In this document: positions 28,670 through 40,000 of the stretch, piece by piece
Layout: each line of letters begins with the position of its first letter
Numbering within the stretch: the first letter of the stretch is position 1
The notes under the pieces: model-generated
What the model saw: the letters and a program-made list of their open reading frames with translations, nothing else
The model's database searches: none
Told to the model about the DNA's origin: nothing
Made by a program: the position numbers and the translations under genes
Source of the DNA: Blepharisma japonicum
Lineage: Eukaryota; Ciliophora; Heterotrichea; Heterotrichida; Blepharismidae
Assembly: GCA_949751835.1 (NCBI GenBank)
Contig: CATKHK010000158.1
Coordinates: forward strand, 1 to 42,726
Direction of reading: 5' to 3'
DNA length: 42,726 bases

Positions 28670-31051
28670 TTAAGAAGTTGCTTTAGCCCTAGCTATTATT
28701 GATTGCATATGTTGGAAATCTTTTTCGAGTGCCTGGAGGTCATGCTTTAGCTCATCCACCCTCTTCTTCCTGACTTCAAGATCAGTATTCAGTTGAGTGC
28801 TGTTAACAATCCCAGTCTCTTGTTTATGCTTCATAAATCCTGATCTTACCTCTTCTTGCTCCAATTTCTGCTTATGGAGCTCTTTTCTTTGTGCATCAAG
28901 CGATTTGGCAAGATCATCACGTTGTCCTTGCAGAGCCAATTTTTCAGCCAAAATAAACTTAAGCTTTTCTTTTGTATGAGTCAAAATTTGGACAGTAGTT
29001 TCAATTTTCTTTCTCAATTTGTGCAATTCTTCATTTCTTTCTTCAATTTTCTCATTAAGAGTTTGATTTTCTATTTTAAGCTGCTCATAGTCAATAAGAT
29101 GTAGCCCCTCTGCTAGCTTTTCTTTATCTTTGCTTTGTTCTTCTAACTTCATAAGTCTATTTTTCAAAGTAATATTCTGTATCCTTACTTCTTGAAGAGT
29201 TTTATCTCTTTCACTCTCTGCGTTTTCCCACTCATCAATAGTCCTCTTCGTAATCGGTTTTCCAGTCCTACTGAACTCTGCCCCTTTTGCGACCTCTCTT
29301 TTAAAGTCTCTAAAATAATTCTGTATTTCTTTGCACCTTTCTTGTTTTTCTATAATATTTTCCTCATATACTTGAGCCCAGTTATTATAAGTGTCCTGCA
29401 ATTCTTGCATTTTGAAGTCGACTTGATGTACATTTGCAAGGGTATTTAAGTATTTATGCAAAGTCATAGAGTCTTCCGTCGTTTTTTCTTGAAGCCCTCC
29501 CATTTTTTGCCGGATTCCGATGACTCTTTTTTCAAGATCTGCATTGCCGTTCCTCAGTTCTCTTTGTTCTTCCATAAGTTCAATGATAGAGTGCATGAGT
29601 TCTTCTTTTACAATCTCTTGGGACTCTTCAGGCTCTTCTTCTTTTTCGCTTTTCAGTGACAGCTGAGATTCATTTTCATCAGCTTCGATTTTTTCTTTGG
29701 ATGAAACTACTGAGCCTTTTGCATCTGGGGTGAGGACTTGAGAACCACTGAGCTTTTGTTGGGATCCTCGGGCTACAGAAGATGTAGCACTCTGAGGTGG
29801 CTCGTTCTCTTGGGCAATTCTAAGCTTTTCCAGTTCTTGGAGTTCTTTTCGCTGCTGCTCTCTAGTAATATACCTTTGGTTTGCTTCGACGTTTTCGTGC
29901 TTTCTTTTTTCTTCTTCATATTCTTTTTGTCGCTGCTGAAGCATTGCTTTTCTTTCTCCTGATTTTGCTTCTTCATATAAGTGGCGAGGGTCTGGGAAGA
30001 TTTCAAGTCTCATTCTTTGGACAAGCTCTAAATGGTCCACTTTTACCTTTTCATTGGACTCAACTCCATAAGGGATGGTGTTTGGGTTGCCTCTTACGTA
30101 GATTTCGACATAATTCAAGCCTTTCCCTTCTGCATCATATTGTATGCCTTCAGGGAAGTTAAAAGAAATGGTGAATTCTTGGTTGCTGACATCAAATTCT
30201 ATTTGGGCTGGGCTGACTATGGCTTTTTCTTTTAAGTTTTGGGCATCTACAACTCTTAAGGCGTAGACTCCAATGTTAGCTCTTTTCATTAGTCCTCTTA
30301 CATAGATTCCTGAATCTTTTTTATTGATTTCTGTTATTTGTACTCCTTTGTGGCTGAATGCATAAACTAACACTAGTCTGAGGTCTTTTGCTGCAACTCC
30401 AATACCAACGTGATTTACACCAGGATCCAGAATTAAACTTCTTTTAAGCTCTACTAGCAAGCCGTGAGCGTCCACAAATGGCTCGATTAAATGTTTAGTA
30501 TCAGTGGTTTCTTCCTCCAAAAAAGTGATAGCTGTGCATGAGCTGAATTTTCCAACCCCTTTTCCTTCACTTATGATTTTTTCTAATACATCTGAGTCTT
30601 CTTCCTCTTCCAGCACATATTTGGTGTATTCTTGAAGCGATTCTGTGGTTAATAAGTCTAAAGTGATTTCTTCTAGGCCCACCCCATCTTCTTGTCGAGT
30701 GTTATTGATGGCCCTTAGTAACTCCCTTCGCACTTTTCTTAGCGGATCAAGAGGGGGAAGATTTTTATATGCAGGAATTTCATCAAAATTGATATCGTCA
30801 TCGTCAAATTCGTTCTCTTCCTCTTCATTTCTTTCCTCCCCGCCTTCTTCTGCATATTGATATGGTGATCCTTCTTCTTGCTCTCCATATTCTCCTAAGT
30901 ATTCTCTTTGCTGACCCTCTTCTTCCATATAGTCTCCTTCCTCTTCAGCGTACTCTCCTTCTTCTGCGTAATCGCCTTCTTCCCCTTCATAATACTCTCC
31001 TTCTTCCTCCTCTGAAAACTGCTCTTCCTGGACTTCTTGAGGATCTTCCAT
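28670..31051 (-). CDS. CCDC96: CCDC96/CFAP184, axonemal coiled-coil protein
   Basis: A 793-residue protein. Residues 1-95 are extremely acidic (Glu/Tyr/Gly repeats). Residues about 103-265 form a globular domain with CAP/SCP-like traits (LLRAINNTRQEDGVGLEEI at its start, GVNHVGIGVAAKDLRLVLVY at its end), and a second beta-rich region runs to about 345. Coiled coil occupies about 355-790. The block HLIDYEQLKIENQTLNEKIE followed by ERNEELHKLRKKIETTVQIL is the diagnostic CCDC96/CCDC113 signature. CCDC96 pairs with CCDC113 and links radial spoke 3 to the nexin-dynein complex in motile cilia. Both Trp codons are TGG. ATG 31051 is 33 bp from the stop of the HECT gene on the same strand. Confidence 0.9.
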   Translation of the reverse strand: MEDPQEVQEEQFSEEEEGEYYEGEEGDYAEEGEYAEEEGDYMEEEGQQREYLGEYGEQEEGSPYQYAEEGGEERNEEEENEFDDDDINFDEIPAYKNLPPLDPLRKVRRELLRAINNTRQEDGVGLEEITLDLLTTESLQEYTKYVLEEEEDSDVLEKIISEGKGVGKFSSCTAITFLEEETTDTKHLIEPFVDAHGLLVELKRSLILDPGVNHVGIGVAAKDLRLVLVYAFSHKGVQITEINKKDSGIYVRGLMKRANIGVYALRVVDAQNLKEKAIVSPAQIEFDVSNQEFTISFNFPEGIQYDAEGKGLNYVEIYVRGNPNTIPYGVESNEKVKVDHLELVQRMRLEIFPDPRHLYEEAKSGERKAMLQQRQKEYEEEKRKHENVEANQRYITREQQRKELQELEKLRIAQENEPPQSATSSVARGSQQKLSGSQVLTPDAKGSVVSSKEKIEADENESQLSLKSEKEEEPEESQEIVKEELMHSIIELMEEQRELRNGNADLEKRVIGIRQKMGGLQEKTTEDSMTLHKYLNTLANVHQVDFKMQELQDTYNNWAQVYEENIIEKQERCKEIQNYFRDFKREVAKGAEFSRTGKPITKRTIDEWENAESERDKTLQEVRIQNITLKNRLMKLEEQSKDKEKLAEGLHLIDYEQLKIENQTLNEKIEERNEELHKLRKKIETTVQILTHTKEKLKFILAEKLALQGQRDDLAKSLDAQRKELHKQKLEQEEVRSGFMKHKQETGIVNSTQLNTDLEVRKKRVDELKHDLQALEKDFQHMQSIIARAKATS

Positions 31052-31084
31052 TTTAAATTTAATTGAATAAGAGAATCTACTTAA

Positions 31085-34000
31085 TTAATCGTTATCTTCC
31101 CATCCTGCAGAGGCAATTCCATCCAAGTCGATGGCTGAGCAATGGGTGATTGCATAAAGAAGCTTATTCTTCATTGCGTCCCTAGTTGTATATGGAGGCA
31201 AATCAATTATGAAGAAACAAGTGTGGGTGACTGGCAGGTAGTTGTTTACAGCGCCAGGTGGGTTGTATCTTGCAATATTCATATGTCTCCAATCTCTTCC
31301 TGAAGGCAGCCTGGATCTTCCCCAAATGAATTTGATTAATAGTGATCTTTCTTTTTGTGTCATTTCAGTGACGACATCCCAGAAGAGCTGTATATGTGCG
31401 TCATTTATGCCACAGCCTTCATAGTCAGTGTTACCTTTCAAAATGTCGACGTCGATAGTAGGAGCTCCACATACTAAAGTTTGGACTTGTCTCCAGCTGA
31501 ATAAGTTCAAATAGTCAAGTGGAATGACAGCGCTTATGCCTTTTCTGATCATATCATATGCTTTTGCACCTTCATTCAGTCTGAATTTCTCGACTAGTTC
31601 TGCGTATTCTTTGGCATCGTCAAAAGTGACTTGTTTATTAGCTCCATTTTCAATTAGCTCGACGTCTCTTCCACTGGTGTCTTTAGTTGTGAATTTTATA
31701 TCATATGCGTCGCTGAAATTGTCCTTGGTTATCGAGTTGGCTTCTAGATTTCTCAAAATTTCTAAAATTTGGACAGTACAGAGATCAGTAGCTCTTAAAT
31801 CTCTTATATCGACTGGGTCAAGTAAAAGCCGTTTCCAAAACAATGGAGAAAGGGATAAATTGAGGTTGTTTTGAGTTCTTATAGCTGCTCCCATGAGTTT
31901 TCCAAGGAATAAGTAAAGATCCATATCATTTTTATTTTCGGCTGCAGGATTTACAATCCAACAGTCTCTGTTTTCTCCCATGTTATTGACATTGTTAGGA
32001 ATAGGGATCATTAGTCTTAAGAAGGATGACATTATTTCGTCACACATATTGCTAATTGTTTCATTGTATGGGCCACCTGCATCATTTGCAGCTTCTCCTC
32101 TATAAGAGACTCTGAAAAATCTTTCCGAGTTCCTATATTCTTTGTTTCCTTTAGAAAGCATTAGTCTGTAAACTTGGCCGAAGACTGAGAACTGTCCATT
32201 TATATCAACGTCTTTTCTTTGTCTATGTCTTGAAGCTTTTGGTCTGTCAACTGTTATTTCTGTTCGCGATTCGCAGGCTGTCTTGGATAATCCTTCTTTT
32301 AGCAGCCCATTCTTAAACTTGAAGAAAATGTAATTTCTGGAGCCCATAAAGACACGCTGAAGTTCTGTCATACTTGAGTAAGACTCAATGTGGAGATTGA
32401 AGAGGTAAAGTGAGTTCTCTATTCTTGTGTTGAAATTTACTAATATCTTATAGAGCTCATTAATGTCGTCTTTAGAAAGTCTTTCGAGCTCAGGGTAATA
32501 AATTAGTTCATCTGCAGTAGGATTCAGATTTTCTGGGGTTAGGCCTAAAACTTCGAGACCTTTGTCTTGAGTCATTTCGTCAAGATAAATAACAAGCTGA
32601 TCAGCAGCTCCAGACTTGAAAAGCTGAACGAATTTGGCTCTGTATCCATCTTTCCACTCTTTTTGAGTCTCTTCATTTAAGAAGCTGAGAATTGACTCAG
32701 TGATCTTTGAATTTCTTCCTCTGAATGAAGGAACAACCTTGACTTTATATCCCCACTCTTCTTTATCAGCTGCTTTTGCTGGATTCAAAATATCAATTTC
32801 ATTCGGAATCTTTGGATCTGCTGTAATAGTGAGTGATTGGTTTTGGGCAGTTAAAACAGCCCCGAACTTATAAGTTTCTCCAATTGCTATGTTTTCATTT
32901 GTAAAACGCACCAAAAAGACTCCATTTTTGAAGAACATGACTTGTTTTGTTTCAATATCAATATAGCAGCCAACAATATCTCCAGTAGTAAAGCCATCTG
33001 TGCTAGAATCATGAGAAGATATTTTTCCAGTCGAATAATAAATTGCTTGTCTTGGATCTTCTGCTTTGTTTTCTTCAATACAATTTTGATGGAAGAATCC
33101 TACTCCAACTTCTTGTTCTGAGCTAATTTTCACTTCAGTATAATATCGCCCATTTCCAACCCTTGCAGTTGTTGAATGGATGGTTTGGCCTTCATTTGTC
33201 TTCGTAATAGTAAGCTCATCCGCGCTTTTCACAGAGTTATTATTTGCGGCTTCCCAGAAATATTTGCTAGCAAACCCTTTATTGACAGGGAACCACAAGT
33301 ACAGTGAGTTTCCAGCTACTTCGATTTTCTTATCACAAAGGCTTGCACTTCCAGCTGAAGAAACTTGCTCGACTGATCTGATAGTCACTAACTGGTTAGA
33401 GCCTCCAAAGCATATGACTGGGATTACAGCTTCCGCGATATCAGTAAACTTGTAGACTTCAACATCATTTTTGAAAAAAGTGAGGACTTTGGCATTCATA
33501 TCAATTTGCATGCCGACTAAATCTCCAGTAGTATAGCTTGGCAGACCATCTTGGCTGCTTCCTTTCTTGCAGAACTCTCCTGAGATCTTCCAACTCCAGA
33601 CTGGGGTTGGTGAATCTGTGCCTATATATGTGCTTAAAGAGTATTGCTCACCAGCTTTGAAGCATCCAATATACAAGTAATTGCTGTCTTCTGAGTTGTC
33701 AATGCAGAATTTGATGGTTGTCACTTTGCTTGAGTAGCTTTCGTTCCAAAGGGCACAGCCCCATCCGCTTGAGTTGGTTCGTGTCACTGTCATGTTATTG
33801 TTGGAGAATGTAATGTCTGGGCCTTTTGGATCATTTGCCCACTTGGCATCTTTAAGCTGCCTGATAGAAGAGAAGTCTTGAGCATTTTTCAGTCCTGCTT
33901 CATCATGCGATAAGTAGACATCATCATTTGGAAGTATCTTGGTCTGAGGGTCAAATTCAAGTGTCAATGAGCTGGCACCTTGAATTTCTATCAAGTTCTT

Positions 34001-37000
34001 TTTCATAATTCTTTCATATGGATGACTTGACTCAAATATCTTTTCAAGAGCATTTACTTTAGCTCGGAAATTCTCGAACAAAAAGTCTTCTAGTGAAGCA
34101 TCCATATCGGCCAGTCCTTTCATATCTGAAAGAAGTTCACAGAAGTCCATAAACCAATTCTCTGATATGTTGATCTGGTATCTATCTTTAATTTGTGCAA
34201 GCAACAAGATCAGAGCTTGCAAGAGTGGGTGGCTAGATTTTGCTGATTTATTTGAGTTGTAAAGGGTTGTCGCTTCTTGTAAGAGGAGCTGCAAGATATT
34301 GTTCACAGTTGAGTGTTGCTGTCCTCTAAGAAGTTTACGAATAATATCAATTGCTTTACATTTTTCATCAATCTGATTTGCTGTAAGAGAGAATAAGAAT
34401 AGCGGCTGAATCAGTCTTGGTGACAGTGAAAGATCCAAACCATTGTCTAGCTCAGCAATTTTCGCAATTTTTTCAAGCATCCATAAAGCAGAATCCGGCT
34501 TTTCAGCTGAATCTCCAGAAGTAGAACCGACAGGAATTACTCTGAATTTGTAGCCCCAGTAGTGGATAGACCCATCTGAATAGAAATAAGTATAAACTGT
34601 GTCTCCAGGAACATCAAGAGGCTTCCATACTGATTCTCCTTGTCCTGTATAACAAGCTAGCTCCCCGATTCTATTAGGAGATTCGTAGAACCTCAGGTGG
34701 TCAAGGTTGTTTTCAATGTAGCATTGAGGGTCAAACTCGATTCTCAGTCCTCTTGCACCGGGAATAGAAATTACGTCGTCAACGTTCATATTGTCTTCAT
34801 AAGGGTGGTTACTTTCAATTATCAAAGACGCCAGCATTCCTTCAATTGGATCTTTAGGCTGAATGCAGTATTTGAGAAGCTTCTCAAGTGACTCCTTGAC
34901 GACTTCTTCTCTGAATTTAACCAGAGAACTGTTACCAAGAAGTGCATCAAAGGAGTTACTTAGCATATTCAAGTCATCTCCAAGGAAGTCAACAACTTTT
35001 CCGAACCCTTCTTTATCTGAAAGAGAAAGCAAATACGTTTCTGAAGCCTTAAGTAAGCTCAATAGTAGCTTTTTCGATGATTTTTGAAGTCTGCTTTCTT
35101 CAACCTTCCAGAGTTTGGTGAACAGCTCTATGATTGATAATTGGTCGTATTTAATTTCTTCCTCTTTTCCAACTACCTTCTTTTCTCCTCCTTCAAATTG
35201 ATCCACAATTCCAAATGAAGAAGCTTTGGCACTGACAGAGCTGAAAGGAGTAATAAAGCAGTCAAGCAAACTTTGCTGGCACTTGATAGCCACAAATATA
35301 TAATAGTTTTTCTCATTTCTAGGTGCTATATTCAGAGCTTTTCCTTCTTTATCAGAAATAAGCATAAATCCTCGAGGGACTTGCACTGAATGGACTTTAG
35401 AAGTTTTGATGAGAGCAATATCTTTAATTGAGGTTTCTTTTTTAGAAATAGGGGAAATTTTGGCCCATACAGGGAGACTGCGGTCATTATCTATTGAAAT
35501 TGTGAATTCTCCTAAGTTTTCAGCGTCTCTAATGGATTCTCCAATGCAGAATCCAGTGCATACGTTGCCTTCAGTCAATTTTTCTTTCTTGAAAGCCAAG
35601 ATTTTACGATTAGGAATATTGAATTCAATTACAATGCCATCTTCATAAACAGGAGCCACTATAAATCCTTTAGGTACACTAGCCAAGCTATCAAAGAGCT
35701 TAACACTAATAATGCTTTCATAGATCAAGGATAAGGTCTCTCCGCTCATTGATGTTTGGTCATTATTTTCATATAAATAATTAATTGCAGATAATAAATC
35801 ATCATTCTTTCCCAGTGCTTCAGTGATTTGGTCGTCAGAGTAGCCCATCATTCTGAGTCTCAGCCTGTCATTTGAGTCTTTTTTGAACTTTACAGCAACA
35901 TAGTTTTCTCCTCCAGCATTAGGGACTGCTTTGCTATACTTATTTTTGAAGGCTCCTTCATATTTTCCATCATGAATTTCGAGTGCTAACAAACTTGCAG
36001 ACTCCCCTTCCATCATAAAAAGCCCAAATTTGCCTAATTCAAGGCCATTAAAAACTGAATTAGAATGCACATCAGTGTGACTTGTTCCATAAACCACTGA
36101 CAGATATCCAGAAGGTTTAGCAAAAATCCTCAATTCGATAGGCTGCGATAAATTGACCTCACAAGCAATGTCGCCATTGACCATAAGACAAGCGAAGCCA
36201 GGATCTTGACTCACCCTAAGTTCCAAATCTCCTATTTTGAGCCCATAATTAAGTTGATCGCCTGATGGAACTCCTTCTAATGCTGCCAAAAATGTAAGTG
36301 ACGAGCAGAAAGTTTCAAGTGTATTGAAAATTGAAGTCGGAATCGATGCTGTGATTTCTTTCCTAAGTGCTGAGTTGCCTGAATTTGAGATAACAAAGTG
36401 GCTTTGCTTGTTTTGGAAAATCTCTGCGCGGCCTTCAGGGTCCTTTGTTTCGAAGCTAACTCCGCCTAAGCTGTATAAGACTCCTAAAGAAGCTTTTTGC
36501 TCTTTTACTGGGTCTTGATAAGAAAGGACCTTATCCATTTCCCTGATGCCTTGTTCAAAGCACTTGACAATTCTTAAGACTGGGATATCAAGTGACAAGA
36601 GTTCACTTGCCAGGATTTGATCCTCTTCTTTCATCTGAGCAAGCTTAGCCATTGCTTCCTCTTCCGTCATTTCTTTTTCTTCTTCCTCTTCAGCCTGCGT
36701 ATTTTTCTTAAGCTTTTTATTAATTTCAGTCATAATGGTGTTATACAAGTCTCTAGAAAAGTTTTGGCTTACTTTTTTCTTTTTAATAACAAGTCTTAGT
36801 ACATCTTCAATTTCTGATTTATTTGCCATATCTTTTTTCTCAAAAAGATCAGAAATGCATAAAAGTGCGTACATGTCAATCTTGGTATAAAGCACTCTAA
36901 GCTCTCCCAGTATATCAGCTTTTCCTTTTAATGGTTTGTCATATGAGTCTTGTAGAGCTTCCCAAAAGTCCATGACCGAGCGAGCTAAATGATTCTTCTC

Positions 37001-40000
37001 ATCTAGGCTTAGCTCTGTGTAAAAGTTATTCGTTACATATGGTTCGACTGCTTCAATATTGGTTTCAGGCTCAATATACTCAGAGTCTTCTATAACTGAA
37101 TAAACAGTGATGTTAGATCCCTCAATATTCTTTATGGTTCCTTGGGCGAAGTTGCTTGAGTTTAGTTTAATTCGGGAAAGCTCTAAAGGTACACTATCAA
37201 CTTGATCGTTATTTTTAGCAGAACTTCCTAAGAAATAAAGAACTCCAATATGGCCCAGATCAAGAGGATTTCCGCTAGCTAAGGAAGAGGCTGCTTTTTG
37301 CAAGTTTTCTATTACTTTGTCAAGTATATGAGCTCTCCATCTTTCAACGGCACCAAGAGCTATTAATAAGCTGATAATCTCATATCCCCATCTATAAAGA
37401 ATGTTTTGGTGCTCTTTTTGTCGATACCAAAAGCTAGCTTTGCCAAGTTTATTGAAAAGCATAGTGGTGAAATCAAGTTTGCGCTCTGTTAAAGGTAAAT
37501 ATTTGGTGAGATTATCCCATGCTTTGGAAAATGACTGAGGAGAGTGCTGACCTGGGAGAACTTTAGCGAGAATTCTTGCACCTAGTAAAATGGTGTTTTC
37601 AGACGAACTAAGGAAGGTAAGCTTAAGGAGTTCTTCTAAATATTCTTCTCTTGCTAATACCGATACAATGCAATTGGAGTCAAAGCAGCCATAGAGTGTC
37701 CATAATAATGACCCAATATAGTTGGACTGCCCTTTCTTTTCTTTCAAAATTTCCTCACAAGAAGCAGGTAGATCATCATAAACCTTAAAGACATCTTGAA
37801 GTTCGTTATAGTAGCTTTCAAACTTTTGCTGGTTTCGAATAATTGCATGCAGAGTGACATATAAATCTAGGTTTTGTGATGAGTTTTTGAATTCATTTGG
37901 AGTCTTCTCATCCAGCTGTGCTTTGTCAACAATGCCGGGAGTTTCAGACTGCGCAAATCTTTCGAAAACCTGAGTGAATGAATTCTCATCAGTCCTCGTC
38001 AGTCTTGCTGCAATAATTTCTTGTATTCTCGAAATATTGCTCATATCATAATCTCTTGAAGCAGTATAAAAGTCTTCTGGGAGTGTCTGCCATAGTTTAG
38101 AATTTTCTATATATTCTTGGACATCCAATGGGAAATCTCCTGCCAAGCTTCTCAGCACCCTCAAGTACCTGAAAAAATCAAATTCTCCTTTATAATTTTT
38201 GTTCTCCTCAAATGATTGTAAAGTAGATGCAATGACTTCATCAACGTAGACAAGGTCGTTATGAGTAAGGACTCCCTTCATTGCAGGGTCAGCTTTTTCT
38301 ACAAATTCATTGATCACGTCTTTGATCACAAAGTCTTCATAGTGCTCGATTTCAAATTTAAACTGCCTGAGCCATTCTACCATAGGGTTTTTTTGGTATC
38401 CTTTAGGAACTAGCATTTGTCCAATCCAAGGAGACCCACTGCTGAGCTTGCTGATTTTGAAAGTTTCTGAGTCTGGCTGATGCAAAGTGTCGTCCCACTT
38501 GAGCTCAACAAAGAGAACTCTGATGAATAGTTCTTGGACCAGGATGTTTTTAGCTTCGTTGTATTCATTCATAGAGCCTACAATAGAGTACATAAAAATT
38601 TTGAATAGTGACCAAGCGCTCTTGCTGAGTCTTTCTTTTAGCTTTTCTCTCTCTTTTTTCTCTTCAGCCGACTCTGAAGCAGCAATTTCATCCCAAGAAG
38701 TAAAGACGGGGTTTTTGAGGTCAGGAAGGTCAGTGAGGTATTTCCCGTCGCTACGAGGGTCTTCTCTTTTGACCATGATATACTTGGTTTGTCCTTCGAT
38801 GACGACAGGCCCTGATGCATCTTCATAGTCTTCAATCTGAGAGTCAGAAATGATAAACTCAGATATTGGTAGCACATTTTCGCCTCCTTTATCTAAAGAA
38901 ATTCAGGTTTCTTTTCCTTCCTCAGTTCTGTTAGCTATAATTTTGGCTGATTGGATATCTGATGGGTCTCCTTCAACCACTCCTAACCTTGTGATGCACT
39001 TGTTGATTTGGAATGGCCTGTTGATGACTTCTTCACCAACGTGCCCTTTAGCCCAGCTGAGAAGAATGTTTACAGTTGAGGTCAATTGCAGTTCGAGGAT
39101 CATATAAGCGTCAACACCTTTGAGAGGACTGCTCATAGCTTCTAAAACACTTAAATAGTGATTGTATGCATGAAGTGTGAGTGGCCTTTGTCTTGATCTA
39201 ATCAACTCTTTTTGTAGAAGTCCAAAGATCTGATAGAACGATTTTTGGACAATTGAAAGCAAGCAAGGGTCAACTCCTTCTAAGTTATGCCAATAATGTG
39301 TTTTTACTCCTTTCCTTCTCAAAGAGTCTCCAAAAGCTCTGATCAAGTTAGTTTCTTGCCTTGGAGAAATATTGACAAAGTTTGCCAATGAAAGATAACC
39401 AAGAACTCTTGCAATTGCACTTGTTCTTCTTTGATCCAACAAGTCAACAATTTTATCGACAGAGCAAGGTGATTCTAAGAAGTTATTGACTAATTCTTGC
39501 ACCTTCCCAAATTCTTTCATATCATTATTTTCATCCCTGCTAGATTTAGAAGATATATTAAGCAAGTTTTTTAGTGTTGAGGCAACTCCAACAGCTTCTT
39601 TAATAGTATTCCATTTATTGCCTTCCTTTATTTTAACTGCATCACTCTTTTGAGCCTTTACCACAGATGACAATAAGTGTCTCATGACTTTGCTGATGCC
39701 AAGCTCATTAAGAGAAAGTTTATACTCGGACCCAAGCAGAATAGTGCATTTTTTGACTATGTCAAGGCAAATGTCTGTATAAGTGATATCAGGGTTCCCT
39801 TGGTCCATCAATTTTTGCTTATGTTTCTGTGCCCATCCTCTGATAAGATTGGTTTGTTTTACTATATTTTTAAGGGTGGCTCCAATATCTGAAGGGTTGT
39901 GGAATAGTTTTGAGACTGTATCAACCATTTCAAAGAAGGCAGTGTAAACTGCAAAGACTGCTCTTTCTGCTTGATCCATTTCAGAGCCACCAATATTTGT

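Noticed and set aside
28797-31056. Many plus-strand open frames of 60-90 codons opposite CCDC96 and the HECT gene
   Set aside because: They are antisense shadows of strongly conserved minus-strand genes; their translations are low-complexity Leu/Phe/Ser-rich complements of Glu/Lys-rich coiled coil.
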